Assembly (NCBI RefSeq): GCF_913058035.1
Contig: NZ_CAJXPA010000014.1
Coordinates: forward strand, 1 to 45,507
DNA: 45,507 nucleotides
Direction of reading: 5' to 3'
DNA from: an uncultured Paraglaciecola sp.
GTDB lineage: Bacteria; Pseudomonadota; Gammaproteobacteria; Enterobacterales; Alteromonadaceae
Position 1 is the first letter of the stretch. Each line of letters opens with the position of its first letter. Positions 17,052 through 25,372 of the stretch are shown piece by piece. The position numbers and the translations under genes are program-made. The notes beneath the pieces are model-generated. The model was not told where the DNA came from. It ran no database searches and worked only from the letters and a program-made list of their open reading frames with translations.

Positions 17052-18224
17052 CTATGGCTGAGGGGCGATGTCGATAAATCCTTGAATGGCGTTCACTTGC
17101 TCTTCTGAACATAACGCAATGGCAGCCTGTGTTGTCTTTGATAATGCATCAAATTCTGTAACACCCCATTCGCTAAGCATGGTGAACGGTCCTTTTGCAA
17201 TTGAAACGCCGGTCACCCAAGTTTGATCAATCATCTCCCGATCGGCGACACCCGCGTCATATACCAAAATGGCCCGTTGTATGATGGCCGTGCTTAACGC
17301 CTTATAAAGTCGTTTAGGTATATCCTTGTTTTGCGTAAACTCAGGTGCCTGCCAACTGGCATGTGGGTAGCCATAAAAACCTTTTCCTGTTCTCATACCC
17401 AGATCACCTCGTTGCACAAAAGGTTTTAAATAGGCGCTGACTCGTTTAGAAATAACTTGCTCGTAGGCTTCTGTTTTTTCATCCGCCCAACTGTCATAGA
17501 TTACTTTTATACCGATATAATCCATTAAGCCAAAAGGCCCCATCGCACCATTACTATGAGCTAACCAAGCGCGATCAATTTCTTCAATAGTGCCCTCACC
17601 ATTAGCGACCAATAAAATTGCGCCGGTAAGAAAAGAGCCTAATAATGCATTGAGTAAATAGCCCGGATATTCTTTATTCAACAACAACGGCTGGCAATGT
17701 AGACTTTTCACATAGCGCACTAACGTCTGCAATGTTTTGGTCTCGCACCGTGGGCCACCCACAATATCCATTAATGGAATGCTAAGGTAAGAATGAAGCG
17801 CTGCGAATCGACCGCCATCCTCAAGTGCCGAATCCAGTTCAGAAACTAACAATGCTGACGTATTAGTGGTGATGATGCAGTGGGGTTGGCAATGATTCTC
17901 TATGACTTTAAGCACTTTGCGTTTTAAATCTCGCTGTTCAAACACCGATTCACTGACTAAATCTGCCGAGCCTAATGCCGTTGTCGCATCACCACTTAAG
18001 GTCACTCGTTGCATAGCCAGCGTAAAATCTTGCTGGCTTATCGTACCCGCCGCTAACATCGGTTCTGCAAGTTGTGTATATTTCGAATCAGTAGCCGCTA
18101 AATTTTGCGCTGACACATCGTACAAAATCACTTGATAACCTGCCAACGCAGCGATAAGTGAGTTGTAACACCCCATAGTGCCACTGCCGACAAAGCAAAC
18201 GGTTTTTATTTCAGGGAGAGTCAT
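17052..18224 (-). CDS. 3-hydroxyacyl-CoA dehydrogenase (copy 2)
   Basis: A 390-residue 3-hydroxyacyl-CoA dehydrogenase. The Rossmann motif is CFVGSGTMGCYNSLIAALAG, followed by LYDVSAQNL, TNTSALLVSEL, and a His region ALHSYLSIPLMDIVGGP. The GKGFYGYPHASW motif is followed by about 90 further residues that read as a second 3HCDH C-terminal repeat (RAILVYDAGVADREMIDQTW), absent from copy 1. Its start ATG overlaps the stop of the upstream decarboxylase-like gene by four bases (18221-18224), so the two are translationally coupled. The AHW/LHS active-site forms in both copies deviate from the usual HFFNP signature, hinting at an unusual substrate shared by both. Confidence 0.9.
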   Translation of the reverse strand: MTLPEIKTVCFVGSGTMGCYNSLIAALAGYQVILYDVSAQNLAATDSKYTQLAEPMLAAGTISQQDFTLAMQRVTLSGDATTALGSADLVSESVFEQRDLKRKVLKVIENHCQPHCIITTNTSALLVSELDSALEDGGRFAALHSYLSIPLMDIVGGPRCETKTLQTLVRYVKSLHCQPLLLNKEYPGYLLNALLGSFLTGAILLVANGEGTIEEIDRAWLAHSNGAMGPFGLMDYIGIKVIYDSWADEKTEAYEQVISKRVSAYLKPFVQRGDLGMRTGKGFYGYPHASWQAPEFTQNKDIPKRLYKALSTAIIQRAILVYDAGVADREMIDQTWVTGVSIAKGPFTMLSEWGVTEFDALSKTTQAAIALCSEEQVNAIQGFIDIAPQP

Positions 18225-19042
18225 ACATTAAGTACTCGCGTTGGGCGATCCGTTAAGGTTAAATTCACACTGCCTTTTGTCACCACAGAGGGTAAGTACG
18301 AAATAATTGGCAACGCAGCGATGGCATTAACAATCTGAAACTGAGTCGGGTTTTGCTGCCAAGTAAGACTGTGCCAATCCACCTCGCCTTCGCCCACAAA
18401 AACTTCACGATGAAAACTTTCACTTGGAAACGTAGTAACCTCGTTCAGTGCCGCCCCATCCACGCCAATATTTGGCAAGTATCGGCACGCCATTGGATGA
18501 TCTTTTCCGAGCTGGCTTTGTATCATTGCTGTCATTTCTTGAGCACTTAACGCGGTTAAGTTTTTAATAGAAAGATCAACAATCTTATGACCAAAATGGC
18601 TGGCGTTGGTGGCCAGTTTTCCTAATCGCTCTGAATGCTCTGGAATATCAGCAAACACTTTTGGTATCCCCTGCACCTCACGGCCGCGCAAAATGGGGTC
18701 GGTTAAATTTTCCCAAATGGCTAAACAATATGAGCCTTCTAGGGTTTCATTCTTGCCTTTAAAGATCACTGAAGCATTCACACCGATCATGTTATAACCA
18801 TGACCCGCAAGCCAATCGACTTGCTTATTACAACAGTAATAAACGGTGATCACCGGAACCGATGTGGGCTCAAATCCGGCTGGTAAATACCGCGCGATTG
18901 CTTCTCTGTCGGTAATATATGGCACCGCAATAACTGTGACATCGTGATACCACCCATTGGGGACGGTATCTTGCTGATTATGATCACTTTCACCAAAGTG
19001 TGCTGGCATGGTGTATAACTTATTAGGGCTTGGGGTAAACAT
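18221..19042 (-). CDS. Acetoacetate decarboxylase-like protein (copy 2)
   Basis: A 273-residue paralogue of the protein at 16102-16905, similar along its whole length: ARYLPAGFEPTSVPVITVYY, VNASVIFKGKNETLEG, WENLTDPILRGREVQGIPK. The candidate Schiff-base Lys is residue about 128, again followed by a non-Lys residue (Val) instead of the second Lys of classical Adc. The gene starts 29 bases after the aldehyde dehydrogenase stop and overlaps the dehydrogenase copy 2 by four bases, giving an operon of aldehyde dehydrogenase, this gene and dehydrogenase. A role in decarboxylating or otherwise processing a beta-keto intermediate is inferred. Confidence 0.85.
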   Translation of the reverse strand: MFTPSPNKLYTMPAHFGESDHNQQDTVPNGWYHDVTVIAVPYITDREAIARYLPAGFEPTSVPVITVYYCCNKQVDWLAGHGYNMIGVNASVIFKGKNETLEGSYCLAIWENLTDPILRGREVQGIPKVFADIPEHSERLGKLATNASHFGHKIVDLSIKNLTALSAQEMTAMIQSQLGKDHPMACRYLPNIGVDGAALNEVTTFPSESFHREVFVGEGEVDWHSLTWQQNPTQFQIVNAIAALPIISYLPSVVTKGSVNLTLTDRPTRVLNV

Positions 19043-19071
19043 CTCTGGCGCTCTTTTTTATGTAGTTATTT

Positions 19072-20475
19072 TTATTTCGCGATATTAATGATTTTAGTTT
19101 GGGTAAATTCGGCCAACCCTGACTCACCTAATTCACTGCCAAAGCCCGATTGCTTGGCACCACCAAAGGGAATTGCTGGATCTAGCTCGCCATGTTTATT
19201 TATCCAAACAGTTCCTGCATCTATTTGATTGGCCAAGTGATAAACCGCTTTGCTATTCTCGCCCCATACCGAAGCACCCAAGCCAAAAATACTCGAGTTT
19301 ATACTGACCAATAGCGCCTCTTCATCGTGATAGCGAATAATGGGCAACACTGGGCCAAATTGCTCTTCGTCGACCAAGCGTGTCCCTTCGCTAATGTCTT
19401 TAAATAAAGTTGGGCGAATAAAATAACCTGTACCGGGCACTGTTTGTTTAGTCGTGATTTGAATGCCATGAGATTGGGATTCTGCAATCAGCGCTTTCAC
19501 CTTGTTATATTGCAACGCATTTTGTAACGGGCCCATGGTGGTAGTCTCTGCCATACCATTGCCTATCACAACGCCATCGGCCATGACTGCCAACCGATCA
19601 CAAACATCGTCGTAAATACTGTCGTGTACATACAGGCGTTTAACCGCGATACAAATTTGACCTGCGTTATGAAAGGCTGCTCCAAATATTTTGGGGAGCG
19701 CATCATCAAGTTTGGTATCCGCCATGATCACTGCCGCATCGTTACCACCGAGTTCTAGCGTAATGCGTTTAATCAAATCGGCGGCTCCCGCCATAACTTT
19801 TGAACCGGTCGCCGTAGAGCCAGTGAACGAAACTTTATTGACATCGGGATGGGCCGTCAGCGGTGCGCCCAGTTCGTTATTGTCGGTAATAATATTCAGG
19901 GTACCGGCGGGTAAAATATCTTTAATTAACTCACCGATACGCAAAGTACTTAACGGGGTGGTCGACGCGGGTTTCAACACCATGGTATTACCGGCTATCA
20001 AAGCGGGCGATAATTTAAAGGCCATTAATATCAATGGGAAATTCCAAGGCACCATGGCCGCAATCACACCTAATGGTTTTGCATGAACTTCTACGCGGCG
20101 CTGCGTACTGTCTTCTAATATTCTAACGGGTAACGTTAGCTCGCAAAAATATCGGCAAAAAGTCACAAAGCCATGCACTTCTATCACTGCATCAGCAATC
20201 GGCTTGCCCTGTTCTTGTACTAACAATTCGCCTAACTCTTGGGCATGGGCTTCTACCACCTCAGCAACCTTGGCAAGCAAGGCTTGCCGAGTGGCCATTG
20301 GTGTTGCACTCCAATCGGGAAATGCCGCCTTAGCCGCAGCGACAGCTTGATTTAATTGATTGAGAGAAGCGTGAGGGCTATTTGCCACCAGCGTTTCGTC
20401 GGCCGGATTCATTACCGCCATGGTATTATCACCAGCGATAAGTTCGCCGTTTATGAGTAACCGATAAACCGTCAT
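19072..20475 (-). CDS. NAD(P)-dependent aldehyde dehydrogenase
   Basis: An ALDH-superfamily enzyme of 467 residues from ATG 20475; the frame extends to TTG 20493, but MTVYRLLINGELIAGD is the natural N-terminus. Motifs: MVPWNFPLILMAFKLSPALI for cofactor binding, GSTATGSKVM, the general-base Glu in LELGGNDAAV, the catalytic Cys in FHNAGQICIAVKRLYV, and EEQFGPVLPII. It oxidises an aldehyde to the carboxylic acid in the cytoplasm. It heads the operon with decarboxylase-like copy 2 and dehydrogenase copy 2, and diverges from a TetR regulator across a spacer containing a 24-bp palindrome. It could serve the aldehyde made from the alcohol released by Baeyer-Villiger ester cleavage. Confidence 0.93.
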   Translation of the reverse strand: MTVYRLLINGELIAGDNTMAVMNPADETLVANSPHASLNQLNQAVAAAKAAFPDWSATPMATRQALLAKVAEVVEAHAQELGELLVQEQGKPIADAVIEVHGFVTFCRYFCELTLPVRILEDSTQRRVEVHAKPLGVIAAMVPWNFPLILMAFKLSPALIAGNTMVLKPASTTPLSTLRIGELIKDILPAGTLNIITDNNELGAPLTAHPDVNKVSFTGSTATGSKVMAGAADLIKRITLELGGNDAAVIMADTKLDDALPKIFGAAFHNAGQICIAVKRLYVHDSIYDDVCDRLAVMADGVVIGNGMAETTTMGPLQNALQYNKVKALIAESQSHGIQITTKQTVPGTGYFIRPTLFKDISEGTRLVDEEQFGPVLPIIRYHDEEALLVSINSSIFGLGASVWGENSKAVYHLANQIDAGTVWINKHGELDPAIPFGGAKQSGFGSELGESGLAEFTQTKIINIAK

Positions 20476-20538
20476 TTTATTTACCCGATTCAATTTATTG
20501 TTGTAGCAAACCTAAAGTAATTAAAAATCTATCAATAT

Positions 20539-20562
20539 AAAACCTGTCAGTCAACTGGTTTT
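20539..20562. promoter_or_regulatory. Candidate TetR operator between aldehyde dehydrogenase and tetR
   Basis: A 24-bp interrupted palindrome with arms AAAACCTGT and ACTGGTTTT, one mismatch pair, around CAGTCA. It lies 64 bases upstream of the dehydrogenase start and about 230 upstream of the regulator. Size and symmetry suit a TetR dimer. The rest of the 20476-20788 spacer is AT-rich with no other clear element. Confidence 0.5.
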
Positions 20563-20788
20563 ATCTAATAAAACATGCTCATGTTCGTGTATATGTGGGC
20601 TTAAGTTGATAACTTGATAATGTTTTTAAGTTAAAAATTGTATTTACTGCAGAATTAAGTTTATTAAAAATTTAATTGGAGAATATATTTTTAATAATGT
20701 CTGCATATAAACAAGTTTAGAGTTGAAAAGTGTTAACTCCTGCAGTATTTTCATTGCTAAAATAATCCTTGTTTTAAATAGGTGTCAT

Positions 20789-21439
20789 ATGACTAAAAAT
20801 ACAATTAAAAATGAAAGTGCAGCTCCTAAGCGCAGTCGTCGTATTCAGGAGCGAACAGAAACTGCGCGCACCGATTTAATGAACGCCGCAACGCCAATGT
20901 TCGCTGAGCAAGGATTTGACGCGATTTCGGCAAGAGATATTGAAACCGCAGCCAAAGTAAATCGTGGCATGTTGGCTTACCACTTTGGCGGCAAGGATGA
21001 ACTGTGGAAGGCGGTTGCGGACAATATATTTAAGGCATTAAATGTGGCACTGGAGCAACGCCTAGTGATTATCAAAGAGGTGTCTAAACGTGAAAGCGTT
21101 GCATTATTGATTCGTTTTCATGTACGTTATTACGCCGAACATCCTGAATTAAGTCGCCTAATGAGTCAGGAAGCGCGACAAGACAGTTGGCGAATTCACT
21201 ACCTTACCGACATACATGTACGTCCAAGCGTCACTAAAATCAAGAAATACATTGCCAAAGAACTCAAACTCACCGACCAGCAATTTGCCCACTGGTATTA
21301 CATTATGGTCAGTGCCAGTGCGACCATTTTTTCGTTTGAGTCGGAATGTAAAATGCTATTTGGATTTAACCCTATATCAGAGGAGTCGATAATACGACAC
21401 GCTGAAATGTTAGTGGGTATGCTGTTAAAAGAAGGTTAA
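20789..21439 (+). CDS. TetR-family transcriptional regulator
   Basis: A TetR-family regulator of 216 residues from ATG 20789; the frame opens at TTG 20723, but the ATG has a GGTG box and gives the expected N-terminus MTKNTIKNESAAPKRSRR. The DNA-binding domain contains AEQGFDAISARDIETAAKVN then RGMLAYHFGGKDELW. The C-terminal part (FHVRYYAEHPELSRLMSQEA and the following helices) looks like the CerR/YbiH-type ligand domain. It is divergent from the aldehyde dehydrogenase operon and probably represses it through the palindrome at 20539. The ligand is not predictable. Confidence 0.9.
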   Translation: MTKNTIKNESAAPKRSRRIQERTETARTDLMNAATPMFAEQGFDAISARDIETAAKVNRGMLAYHFGGKDELWKAVADNIFKALNVALEQRLVIIKEVSKRESVALLIRFHVRYYAEHPELSRLMSQEARQDSWRIHYLTDIHVRPSVTKIKKYIAKELKLTDQQFAHWYYIMVSASATIFSFESECKMLFGFNPISEESIIRHAEMLVGMLLKEG

Positions 21440-21557
21440 ACGGGCTTTTAAGCGGCTAAATAATAATGAGTCTAAATAGCGAGGAAGATCATTGTTTGCA
21501 GTCATCTGAAACTCTTCACGTTTTTATTTATATTTTAAAAAGAAATTTTTACAAAAA

Positions 21558-22028
21558 TTAGATGTTTGATACTTCGGATTCGAACTCCCCTTTTAAAAAA
21601 ATTTTCTCTAGTATATAAGGAGTGAATTTTTCGAGAGAAGATTGCTCAACTAAACGAGTTAATAAATAAATGACTGCTGGAGCAGTCGCCATTCCACAGT
21701 GAGAGCAGTCGACCTGGATGTTCTGAGTTAATTTACCTTGTGGCAATAAACTCACTTTCCACTGCACAGTGCCGTCGGCTTTGGAATAAATTGAGGTCAT
21801 TAGGCATTCCGGTAATGGCTCAAAATTATCTTCAAATTTATGCTCTATGGGCAGTAACTTTTCATCAAGTTTGTATGGATTAAACATATTGTAAATTTCT
21901 GAAACACTCGAACCGTCACCCTCTTTATCAAAAAGTGGGCGACCTAAACTAATGACTTTTAGACCCTGTTTATTAATGCCAACATCTGTTGTGTCAAACG
22001 CTATAAGTGCTTGGAAATATAGGCCGCA
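21558..22028 (-). pseudogene. Probable 5'-truncated gene of unknown function
   Basis: The longest ATG frame (21558-21887) gives 109 residues starting MFNPYKLDEKLLPIEHKF. The same frame continues upstream for 47 codons to a TAA at 22029-22031, with protein-like sequence (QGLKVISLGRPLFDKEGDG and SSVSEIYNMFNPYK) but no ATG, GTG or TTG. The true N-terminus therefore seems lost, or the internal ATG is used. The body has QVDCSHCGMATAPAVIYLL, a possible CxxC pair. No family is recognised. It lies 3' of the alpha/beta hydrolase on the same strand, across a GCCGC/GCGGC hairpin. Confidence 0.5.
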
Positions 22029-22036
22029 TTAGCGGC
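22023..22036. terminator. Small GC-rich hairpin
   Basis: GCCGC (22023-22027) and GCGGC (22032-22036) around ATTA, followed on the plus strand by TGAATTCTTATTTTT. It lies just 3' of the alpha/beta hydrolase stop. The short stem makes it a weak terminator candidate. Confidence 0.35.
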
Positions 22037-22049
22037 TGAATTCTTATTT

Positions 22050-23030
22050 TTAAGGCTTTAAATACTTAACCAACCAAACCGCCGTTTCTTTAAACGCTGC
22101 TTTTTGATTATCACCTTTGTACAGGTCGTAATGTCCGCCTGGATAGGCAATGTACTTAGTTTCCAAACGCCCTTTAATGCTTTTGTGCAACAGAACGCCA
22201 TTTTGAGAGCGGTCAAATAATGTTTCATTTTCCGCATCAATAATTAACGTGGGAACGTTTAATTGGTCGACATAATGCATCGGGTTGAAGCGTTTCATCG
22301 CTGCCCAGTTAGGATAACCTTTAAGCGCAGGGTTTTTAGCCATGGTCGCGTCAGGGTAGGGTGGCAGTATTCCACGTGCGGTTAATGTTTCTATTTTTCT
22401 AGCCATAGCTATAGGCATTTCCCGAAGATTATGCACATAATTTACCGGTCCCATCTGATCAACCAATACCTTAATACGGTCATCACTAGCAGCCATCACC
22501 ATAGCCAACCCGGCACCGAGGCTAGTACCCCATATACCTAGGTTATTAGGCATGACCTGAGGCTCCCCACCAAGATAATATAAAGCAGCCCGTACATCGG
22601 CTAACATAGAAAATGGCTCAACCACTTTTCGAATATGGGTGACATTGATATCAAGCTTTGCTGCCTCCTCTGAATGAGGCAATGCATCAGTGGGCACAAT
22701 AGGGCCATCACTTTGGCCCCAGCTTTTATAATCAAAAGCGAGCACAATAAAACCAAGTTCCGCAAAATGGGGGCCATAATTCTTTTTTAAATTCTCTTTG
22801 CTGCCACCCCATCCAGGAACTAATAATATACCGGGTAGTTTTTGTGTGGCGGTTAGCCCTTTGGGCTTGTATATATCAGCTGCAAGGCGCACCCCCTGAC
22901 TCCAGATAGTGACTTCCTCGTGAACAACATCTTTGATGTTTGTTGCCGCACTTAAGCTGCTAAAAGTCAATGTCATACAAAACAGCAGTAAAGACATAAG
23001 TGGTTTTGTTTGGTCATTTATATTGAACAT
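22050..23030 (-). CDS. Exported alpha/beta hydrolase
   Basis: A 326-residue alpha/beta hydrolase with an N-terminal signal (MSLLLFCMTLTFSSLSAATN region, cleavage near residue 31). LLVPGWGGSKENLKKNYGPH is the oxyanion-region loop, GIWGTSLGAGLAMVMAAS carries the nucleophile (GTSLG), and YPGGHYDLYKG carries the catalytic His. LNVPTLIIDAENETLFDRSQ has the acid-bearing strand. The family includes periplasmic esterases and dienelactone-hydrolase/acetylxylan-esterase-like enzymes. It is the last intact gene of a minus-strand set with an SGNH hydrolase and a carboxylesterase (54 bases between it and the SGNH gene), so three different hydrolases are expressed together. An ester or lactone substrate is likely. 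Confidence 0.88.
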   Translation of the reverse strand: MFNINDQTKPLMSLLLFCMTLTFSSLSAATNIKDVVHEEVTIWSQGVRLAADIYKPKGLTATQKLPGILLVPGWGGSKENLKKNYGPHFAELGFIVLAFDYKSWGQSDGPIVPTDALPHSEEAAKLDINVTHIRKVVEPFSMLADVRAALYYLGGEPQVMPNNLGIWGTSLGAGLAMVMAASDDRIKVLVDQMGPVNYVHNLREMPIAMARKIETLTARGILPPYPDATMAKNPALKGYPNWAAMKRFNPMHYVDQLNVPTLIIDAENETLFDRSQNGVLLHKSIKGRLETKYIAYPGGHYDLYKGDNQKAAFKETAVWLVKYLKP

Positions 23031-23084
23031 AACGATCCTTTAGAAAGTAATTAGTAATCTGCTTTTGGACAAATAGGTCTTGTT

Positions 23085-23627
23085 TTACAGTGCTTCCCTC
23101 ACCCATCTTTCGATGACAGGTTGGTAAAATTTGTTGAGCATTTCATATGCATCAGGGGTTAAGTGCAGGCCATCGTCAGCAAACCACTTGGCTTGGTTAC
23201 GCAGGGCCTCATTAAATTCAAAATAATGGTATTGCTCGCCAGTTTGTTTACGCATATGGGTATTAATCTTTTCGATAATGGGTAATTGTCTAGCGGCTTG
23301 TTTCTGTGGACATTGTAGAATTGAAAAATAACCTATTTGAGATTTTGGAAACTGAACAGACAAGTTGGTGATTAAACCATGAAGATTAGCCATAATCTGT
23401 TCACTGTTATTGCCAAAAATAAGGTCGTTACTGCCACAGTAAACCAAGATGTGTTTAGCCGTGGGTAAGGTGCTTAAATCGTAATCTAACCAAAACTCAG
23501 TGGTGGTGCTGCGAATGGCCTGGTTAGATATTGAAAGTTGCCCCCATTGTGGGGAGCCCCAGAATTCAAAGATACTGCTACCAATCATGACAATGTCGTA
23601 ATGAATTGGGCGAGTATAATTAGCCAT
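23085..23627 (-). CDS. Cytoplasmic SGNH/GDSL hydrolase
   Basis: A 180-residue compact SGNH hydrolase with no signal peptide. Block I is DIVMIGSSIFEFWGSPQW (nucleophile Ser near residue 17), block III LVYCGSNDLIFGNN gives the Gly/Asn oxyanion residues, and block V DDGLHLTPDAYEML gives the Asp-x-x-His pair. It resembles small acylesterase/lysophospholipase proteins and platelet-activating-factor acetylhydrolase-like proteins. It sits 6 bases after the carboxylesterase stop, so the two are co-transcribed. Probably removes short acyl groups from an imported substrate; specificity unknown. Confidence 0.88.
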   Translation of the reverse strand: MANYTRPIHYDIVMIGSSIFEFWGSPQWGQLSISNQAIRSTTTEFWLDYDLSTLPTAKHILVYCGSNDLIFGNNSEQIMANLHGLITNLSVQFPKSQIGYFSILQCPQKQAARQLPIIEKINTHMRKQTGEQYHYFEFNEALRNQAKWFADDGLHLTPDAYEMLNKFYQPVIERWVREAL

Positions 23628-23633
23628 AATGGA

Positions 23634-25079
23634 TTAAAAAGAGGCCAGTTTTTGGTCGCTGATACGCGACCAAAAATCAATGGATTTGGGAACCGATTTG
23701 TGTGCAGTTAAGTGACTATGCTGATGATCAAACAACATAAAACAAAAATCGTCATCATAACTTGGCCATGGGTTTTTTAATGTTGCAGGACTGCCATTAT
23801 GAGCAAAGGCCGTCCAACTGCTTTGTATTTCATTAACCAATTGCACCACTCTTGACGTCTGGCCATGAAAACGTTGATCTGTTGTGCCAAATACATAGCC
23901 AATATCAGCCGCATGAGTACAGCCAAATTTTTCGATTGGCGAGCGCCTCCCCAATTGATATCGATAGGCACGTCCCCCCGCTTTTATTTGGTTACTCAAG
24001 AGTCGATGGCAAGGTTGTGTAAACCAATATTCACAATACATTTCGCTTAGTTGATTTTGGTAACTCGTAGGGCGGCTCCGACTGATGAGTTGCTGGCTTA
24101 TTTGTATCAAACATTTGTCAATATCCTCAGCCTCAATTAATAGACAAAGAGCGCTATGCAATGTTTCTTTCGACGATATGTTTTGCTGCAGTAAAGCGGC
24201 AAAAAAAGTCCATTCATCGGTGTTTGTGCCAGCAATGATAATGATATCTTTGGCACTGCCTTGAGCAATTGCCTCATGGGGTGGAAGCGGCAATAATTGA
24301 TTTTCAATCACAGGGGTAAAAGGTAAAATACCAAATTGTTGGAAGACTTCTGGCCGTGCTAAAAAGTGCGCTTGTATTTTCAATAACTCTGCACTGCTTA
24401 AACTGGGAAATTGTTGCAGCGTAAAACCCAACTGGTTGGCACTATTAACAAACTCGGCAGCAACCTTGTTAGCTTTTTCTATAGAAGAATAAGTATGGCC
24501 AGCACCACTTTGTAAAATAGCCTTGTGAAATAACGTATTAGCTGCGCCAGATGCCAACAAACATGCAATGCTCATAGCTCCCGCGGATTCTCCAAATATG
24601 GTGACGTTATTTTTGTCTCCACCAAAATAGTGGATGTTGTTTTGTATCCATTTTAACGCGGTTATCTGGTCACCGAGTCCTTCATTACCGGTTGATGGGA
24701 TAACACCATGGCTAATGTCGCAAAGCCTCAAAAATCCTAAACTTCCCAATCGATAATTGATTGATACCACAACGATATTGCCAGAACTTGCTAATTTTGT
24801 GCCCTCGTATTCAGTTAACGACCCACTACCACCTTGAAAACCACCTCCATGTATCCAAACCATAACTGGCAAGTTTTTATCTATGCCGGGTGAGAAGATA
24901 TTAAGGTTTAAACAGTCTTCATTTTGATTTAATTGCTTCACTGGGTTACTAGATATTGGGTTAACGGATGGAAGCTGAGGTGCAATAGGACCCACTTTGC
25001 CTATTTGCTTTGAAAACTCAGTTCCTACAACAGAAGGATGCCATCGCGGATGCCATCGCGTTTGCAACTTTGTTTGCAA
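23634..25079 (-). CDS. Type-B carboxylesterase with atypical N-terminus
   Basis: A carboxylesterase of 481 residues from the first available start, TTG 25079. The core is intact: NEDCLNLNIFSPG, MVWIHGGGFQGGSGS, TIFGESAGAMS (Ser about 165), GTNTDEW (acid) and GCTHAADIGYVFG (His). What should be the N-terminal strand FLGIPYA is present only upstream of every usual start codon: the frame is open from 25145 and reads HKFLGLDYSSSIAAQT before the TTG. The DNA just there is internally duplicated (LQT and RWHP units repeated). So the gene either starts at a rare codon such as ATT, or lost its start. No signal peptide is seen. It leads the operon with the SGNH and alpha/beta hydrolases. Confidence 0.85.
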   Translation of the reverse strand: MQTKLQTRWHPRWHPSVVGTEFSKQIGKVGPIAPQLPSVNPISSNPVKQLNQNEDCLNLNIFSPGIDKNLPVMVWIHGGGFQGGSGSLTEYEGTKLASSGNIVVVSINYRLGSLGFLRLCDISHGVIPSTGNEGLGDQITALKWIQNNIHYFGGDKNNVTIFGESAGAMSIACLLASGAANTLFHKAILQSGAGHTYSSIEKANKVAAEFVNSANQLGFTLQQFPSLSSAELLKIQAHFLARPEVFQQFGILPFTPVIENQLLPLPPHEAIAQGSAKDIIIIAGTNTDEWTFFAALLQQNISSKETLHSALCLLIEAEDIDKCLIQISQQLISRSRPTSYQNQLSEMYCEYWFTQPCHRLLSNQIKAGGRAYRYQLGRRSPIEKFGCTHAADIGYVFGTTDQRFHGQTSRVVQLVNEIQSSWTAFAHNGSPATLKNPWPSYDDDFCFMLFDHQHSHLTAHKSVPKSIDFWSRISDQKLASF

Positions 25080-25178
25080 CCGCGTTTGAGCAGCTATTGA
25101 TGATGAATAATCAAGTCCTAAAAATTTATGAATATTAATGTTAATTCACCACACCAAGAAACCCTGAAGAAATAAAAC

Positions 25179-25198
25179 ATACCAAAAGTTCAAGTTTG
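25179..25198 (+). promoter_or_regulatory. Candidate operator, AAGTTCAA-type, esterase side
   Basis: CATACCAAAAGTTCAAGTTT lies upstream of the carboxylesterase. It matches the element at 10574 over most of its length. Together with 25289 it mirrors the pair in the double-TetR spacer. Confidence 0.45.
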
Positions 25199-25288
25199 GT
25201 GCAATCAACATATTAATCCAAATAAAATCTAAAATTTAAATTGCTAAATTAATGTTAAATTTGTTAAATAATTCTTGTAAGTAAAATT

Positions 25289-25309
25289 AACATACTGTAA
25301 GTTCAAATT
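25289..25309 (+). promoter_or_regulatory. Candidate operator, AAGTTCAA-type, symporter side
   Basis: The same 21 bases as at 10751-10771 (core CATACTGTAAGTTCAAAT), located 64 bases before the GPH symporter start. At 10751 the element is 98 bases before the ATG of the ligase. Likely a binding site for one regulator acting on both blocks. Confidence 0.6.
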
Positions 25310-25372
25310 CTAATCGTTGCATCGTTAAAACATTATAAGCGACGCAGCTATAAAATATTTTGAGAGAGAATA

